A DNA stretch of 58,494 bases, taken from CBDUZS01 sp965371785 (lineage in GTDB: Bacteria > Fermentibacterota > Fermentibacteria > Fermentibacterales > JCC-6). Location of the stretch: NCBI GenBank assembly GCA_965371785.1, contig CBDUZS010000007.1, positions 1 to 58,494 of the forward strand, read 5' to 3'. The translations under genes were made by a program, and so were the position numbers. A model generated the notes under the pieces. That model saw nothing but the letters and a program-made list of their open reading frames with translations. It ran no database searches and had not been told where the DNA came from. Below are positions 54,486-58,494 of the stretch, piece after piece (position 1 is the stretch's first letter; each line of letters opens with the position of its first letter).

Positions 54486-55922
54486 ATGGCAAACCTTTCC
54501 GAGAGAATGCAAGAGCTTTTCAGCAGGATCGAGAGAAACAACCTCTGGCGACAGAGGCAATGCATCAACCTGATTCCCTCTGAGAACACACCCAGTCCTC
54601 TTGTAAAAGTCTGTGAGATCTGCGACCCTGCAGGCCGCTATGCCGAACATCGAACGATGAAGGGCAATGAGGTCTACTTCTACCACGGAACCGAATTCAT
54701 CAGGGAGGTCGAGCTGGAGGCACAGGATGCGCTCCGTGAGTATTTCAACTGCCTCGAGGTCGAACTCAGGCCGGTCAGCGGGCAGATGGCTAATGAGGTC
54801 GTCTTCAAGGGGGTGACGAAGTTCGTCAACAGATCCACTCCTGATGGGACGTTCCGGAAGCTCAGATCGGTGATGAACAACAACCTCGGCAAGGGAGGTC
54901 ATCTTTCGAGCCAGCCAATGGGCGCACTCTTCAACTTCGTGGACATCGATCCGGATACGGGCCAGGAGAACTGCATCAACTTCCCTGTCAGGCAGGATAA
55001 CCTCTACAGAATCGATGAGGACAGAATGCTGGAGGAAGCAGAGAAAAACAGACCGGAACTGGTCATATTCGGAAAGAGCATGTTCCTCTACCCGGAACCG
55101 GTTAAGCTCTTTGCCGACTTCGTGAAGGACTGGGAAGACCGCCCGGTTATAATGTACGATATGGCGCATGTCCTCGGCATATACGGCGCGTTCCAGGATC
55201 CGCTTGAAGATGGCGCTGACGTGGTCACCGGATCGACCCACAAGACATTCTTCGGTCCGCAGCGCGGCATCGTAGTCAGCAACATGGCGAAGAAAACACC
55301 CTACCGAAAGCTCTGGCTGGATATCAAGAGCCGTGCGTTCCCCGGCAGCACGAGCAACCACCACCTTGCTACTCTGCTCGGGCTTCTCGTTGCAACAACT
55401 GAAATGAACGCCTTCAAAGATGAATACCAGGAGCAGGTCCTTCGCAACGCAAGAGCTTTCGCAATGCACCTTGCCGATAACGGGCTTTCCGTCGAGGGAG
55501 ACCCCTCCGACGGTTACACCCACACACATCAGGTCGTACTTCGGGTCATCGATCATGGTGATGGAGCTTCGATTGCCACCAGACTTCAGCAGAACAACAT
55601 CATCGTTAACTACCAGGCTCTTCCCGACGATGCCACGTTCCTCACTTCGAGCGGCATCAGGACCGGAGTCTCGGAAATGACCAGATTCGGAATGAAGGAA
55701 ACCGATTTCGGACCCGTTGCCGAGTTCATGGCCAGAACGATCATCGGAAACGAGGACGTGTCCGGGGAAGTGACTGCCTACAGGCAGCAATTCACTTCCA
55801 TGCAGTACACTCTGCCTCTGAAGGAGAGCATGGAGCTGGTATCCAGAGCACTCGCATCAGCATTCCCGACAAACGATTACGCGAAGTTGTTTGCGGATAA
55901 CCTCACGGAGTATATCAAGTAG
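54486..55922 (+). CDS. glyA: Serine hydroxymethyltransferase-family PLP enzyme
   Basis: An enzyme of 478 residues. The N-terminus INLIPSENTPSP and RYAEH, the SGQMAN segment, YDMAHVLGIYG, and the PLP lysine in STHKTFFGPQRG (about residue 253) are the SHMT motifs in the right order. Each differs from the common bacterial form (for example STHKTFFGPQRG where most have TTHKTLRGPRGG). It is also longer than the usual 415-430. It would join serine and glycine metabolism to one-carbon units together with serC at 18 kb. A related aldolase activity is possible. The ATG is 27 bases after the PTS-IIA gene. Confidence 0.8.
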   Translation: MANLSERMQELFSRIERNNLWRQRQCINLIPSENTPSPLVKVCEICDPAGRYAEHRTMKGNEVYFYHGTEFIREVELEAQDALREYFNCLEVELRPVSGQMANEVVFKGVTKFVNRSTPDGTFRKLRSVMNNNLGKGGHLSSQPMGALFNFVDIDPDTGQENCINFPVRQDNLYRIDEDRMLEEAEKNRPELVIFGKSMFLYPEPVKLFADFVKDWEDRPVIMYDMAHVLGIYGAFQDPLEDGADVVTGSTHKTFFGPQRGIVVSNMAKKTPYRKLWLDIKSRAFPGSTSNHHLATLLGLLVATTEMNAFKDEYQEQVLRNARAFAMHLADNGLSVEGDPSDGYTHTHQVVLRVIDHGDGASIATRLQQNNIIVNYQALPDDATFLTSSGIRTGVSEMTRFGMKETDFGPVAEFMARTIIGNEDVSGEVTAYRQQFTSMQYTLPLKESMELVSRALASAFPTNDYAKLFADNLTEYIK

Positions 55923-56006
55923 TATTAGCTTACTACTGATAATACTGTTACCAAAAACCGTTCCGGAAAATAATCCAGACTCACTTAGGATTACTTTTGC
56001 ATTTCA

Positions 56007-56035
56007 TTGACAAGCGCTTGGCCTGTAAATATGTA
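56007..56035 (+). promoter_or_regulatory. Possible promoter of the T9SS BNR-repeat gene
   Basis: A perfect TTGACA (56007-56012) is followed after 17 bases by TATGTA (56030-56035), a weak -10. It lies 42 bases before the ATG in an AT-rich gap of about 155 bases. Confidence 0.35.
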
Positions 56036-56077
56036 GAATTATCTATTTTGTTTCTGTATGCCTGAAGGGGGCGGCAT

Positions 56078-58297
56078 ATGAGAGTGATGAGAATCTGTAC
56101 CATTCTGCTGGTTGCCGGAGCACTGACTGTGGCTTCCGGTTACTGGGAACCAACCGGTCCAGAGGGCGGTCCCGCCAAGTTCATACTTCAATCCCTGACG
56201 GACAGTGATACATTCTACTCCTTTACCGGAACAACCATTCCGTTCGGTGTGTTCAAATCAACCGACGAGGGTGACAACTGGACCGCAACGGGGTCATTCG
56301 ATACACAGATCTACTCGACAGCGATCGGTCCCACCGGGCTCCTCTTCGTCGGCTCGATGGGGAACATCTACGTTTCAGACGATGAAGGCGCAACATGGGA
56401 CGGTTATCCCCTGACTGGATTCTACGCCTACAAAATGGCCACTCATCCCACCAATCCGAATCTCGTCTACTCTGCCGGTTTCGAATCCGTTAGCGGAAGT
56501 TACTACATAACACTTGCCGTTAGCACTAACGGCGGATCCAGCTGGACTCTCAACAGAATCACGACAGAACAGGGTTACGGGAGATGCATCTCGGTAAGCA
56601 ATTCCTCACCGAACATTCTCTACGTTGGAGGTTCAACCAAGAATCCTGTCGAACCTATACTCTTCAGATCCACGGATGGAGGCACTTCCTTCACAGAGAT
56701 CACGAATTCAGCATGGAGCGGCGACAACATACTGGCTTCCGTTACGATACACCCCACGAACTCGACCACTCTCTGTGCTGGAACCACATCGTGCATCTAC
56801 AGAACCACGAACGGCGGAGGCAGCTGGTCTACGGTTTCTTCGAGCACTGCTTACCATTATGCGATGCAGTACTCACGAGCCAATCCTTCAGTCGTCATCG
56901 CCGGAGGAAAGGATTGCTTCTACCGCAGCCTCAACGGCGGGTTGTCCTGGACCACTCACACCGAGGGTCTCAACGGCGGATCGGTGATGTCTCTCGCCGC
57001 CGACTGGAGCACATCTTCTAGGCTTCACACAGTGAACTACACGGGCATATACAGAACGGACAACACTGGAACATCATGGTACGGCACGAACGGCGGCCTC
57101 TACATGGGAAAGGTCCTCAGCTTCCTGGCCGTAGAGACTTCACCCTGGACTCTGTACACATCACTAACCAACCTGGGGCTTTTCCGAACCACCAACAATG
57201 CAGGCTCATGGATTCCGCTGGGAACCCCCCTGGCCTGCGGAGACGTGTGCGCTATGGCAACCGAGGAGGGTAACCCGAACAGGCTGCTTGCTCTCGAAGG
57301 AGTTGGTTGAGGCTACGCTCAGCTCTACATGAGCACAGACGGAGGTTCCGTCTGGACAGAAATCGATGCGAACTACTACTCCGACGGCACGGACATGCTC
57401 ACCGACCCCAACAGCACAGGCACCGTCTGGACATCAGGATTTCATCTGAACCACATGGCAGTTTCCAGATCGATCAACTGGGGAGGAACCTGGGAAAGGG
57501 ATGAACTGAGTTCCCAGGTCGGTAAAGTCTACTCCCTGGCAATGGATCCGGAGAACGGCAGCATCGTGTACGCAGGCGGCTACGAGAACAGCGCCTCTGC
57601 GATCTACAGAACGATCAACGCAGGGGGAAACTGGACAAAGCTTTCCGCTACGGGCATTGACGGTTACGTCTACGATCTGCTCATAGACCCGGTCGACACG
57701 AACATCATCTACGCCGCTACGGCAAACGGTGTTTACAAATCGACAAACGGTGGAAACTCCTTCTCTAAGATATCGGGAAGCCTCAGCTTCACGAAGAACC
57801 TGGTGATGGACCCGGGCGACAACTCTACGATCTACGCCGCGGCATACGGCCAGGGTGTCTGGGTCACATACAATGCGGGGAGTACCTGGGAGTCGATGAA
57901 CGATGGGCTGGACGAGCTCAAGATAAACGCTGTAGGAGTTAATCCTGGAGAGTACGTCTTCGCGGGAACGGACGGCTATTCGGCATGCAGATGGGATATT
58001 GATGTCAGCATCGGTGAGAGCGGGACAGCATCACTCGAGTTCTCAGCCCTCTTCACATCACCGAATCCTGCAGTTAACTCGGCGGTCATCCACTATCAGC
58101 TTGCAGAGGCCGGCAGTACCCGAATCTCCATCTACGATATGACAGGGCGCCTGGTTGCGACTCTCGTGGAGGGCAGCATTCCCGCAGGTGAGCATTCCGT
58201 TGTATGGGATGCCGCTAACGCGTCTCCGGGGGTCTACTTCCTGAGGATGACAACGGAAACGGAAGTCCATTCCAGCAGGCTGGTTCTGATTAGGTAG
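56078..58297 (+). pseudogene. Secreted BNR/sortilin-repeat beta-propeller protein with T9SS sorting domain, interrupted by one in-frame TGA
   Basis: One reading frame of 739 codons runs from the ATG (behind AGGGGG) to the TAG, broken only by TGA at 57308-57310 between GVG and GYAQLYMSTDGG. The N-terminal part has a signal peptide (MRVMRICTILLVAGALTVASG) and repeats of the BNR/VPS10 type (STDEGDNWTATG, TTNGGGSWSTV, SLNGGLSWTTH). The second half keeps the same repeats (STDGGSVWTEI, STNGGNSFSKI) and ends in a type-A sorting domain (SPNPAVNSAVIHY, ISIYDMTGRLVATL, SPGVYFLRM). Both halves look well conserved, so the stop may be recent, a read error, or read through. Without the second half the protein would lose its export signal. 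It may be surface-attached; its ligand is unknown. Confidence 0.75.
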
Positions 58298-58392
58298 ACA
58301 AACGAGCATTACGCAGTCTGCCCGAAAAACTCTCCTCGCCCGGCAAGCGGTTCAACTCCATAACACCACAGGATCTCGAGGAGACAAGTGAT

Positions 58393-58494
58393 AACTCCAC
58401 AGGAGTTCTAATCCCATTAGGGGTACCAGATCTTCAGTCTCGAACTCAATTCCCACCACTGAGAAAAGTTCTATAAGTATCCAGTAGGGGGTAC
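58393..58494 (+). repeat. Tandem pair of the stem-loop repeat at the right edge
   Basis: Two units lie about 64 bases apart. The first has GTTCTAATCCC-ATTA-GGGGTACC (58404-58426). The second, GTTCTATAAGTATCC-AGTA-GGGGGTAC (58468-58494), is cut by the window end. The stretch between them (ATCTTCAGTCTCGAA...CCCACC...TGAGAAAAG) also occurs in copy B at 20811, so it is part of the repeat and not a unique spacer. Confidence 0.6.

Noticed and set aside
54108..55790. A 560-residue open frame on the minus strand
   Set aside because: Antisense to the PTS-IIA and SHMT genes; no domain or start signal of its own.
57290..57340. Selenocysteine at the in-frame TGA
   Set aside because: A small GCTCA/TGAGC hairpin follows the TGA, but a beta-propeller repeat protein has no redox role for selenocysteine, and no sel genes are present.
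58393..58494. CRISPR array
   Set aside because: The unit spacing (about 64 bases) is right, but the would-be spacer is shared with the copy at 20811 and no cas gene is in view.

Overview
The window is a gene-dense stretch (about 50 genes, mostly short gaps and many overlaps) from a Gram-negative bacterium with an LPS-type outer membrane. The best guess is a member of the FCB group, possibly Fermentibacterota. This is inferred from a giant SprA-like translocon, secreted proteins with type IX secretion (T9SS) type-A C-terminal domains, and a fused LpxC-FabZ. No rRNA or tRNA gene, transposase or CRISPR array was recognised. TTG and GTG start codons are common, usually behind a good Shine-Dalgarno sequence.

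Layout. 1-9.6 kb (minus strand): a type IV pilus motor operon, pilB-pilB-pilT-pilC-pilS-pilR, with a DUF2723 membrane protein cut by the left edge. 9.7-15.3 kb (minus): the SprA-like protein. 15.4-17.9 kb (plus): an overlapping lptF/lptG-type permease pair. 18.0-19.2 kb: serC with a clear terminator. 19.2-24.6 kb (plus): an AT-richer accessory island holding a GT-C-like membrane protein whose reading frame starts with a C9 tract, an SGNH hydrolase with a catalytically degenerate paralogue, and a small T9SS cargo protein. A short stem-loop repeat lies before each unit in the same orientation, and two more copies lie at the right edge of the window. 24.7-27.6 kb: a multi-PAS/GAF HD-GYP phosphodiesterase. 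27.6-36.6 kb: ligA, a GH57 glucanotransferase-like enzyme, a zinc-less M1-peptidase-like lipoprotein, and small or unknown proteins.

36.8-52.2 kb is a long minus-strand run: prfB (with its +1 programmed frameshift), lysS, lolC/E, lolD, clpC, bamA, skp/ompH, lpxD, lpxC-fabZ, lpxA, a DUF5683 protein, an ECF sigma factor and its anti-sigma factor. It joins lipoprotein sorting, beta-barrel assembly and lipid A synthesis, and ends in a sigma/anti-sigma pair that could sense envelope state. 52.4-55.9 kb (plus): a CPA2-type antiporter, a PTS-IIA protein with a PII-like C-terminal domain, and an SHMT-family enzyme. 56.1-58.3 kb: a T9SS-exported BNR/sortilin-repeat protein split by one in-frame TGA.

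All functions are read from motifs and general family knowledge. No database search was run.
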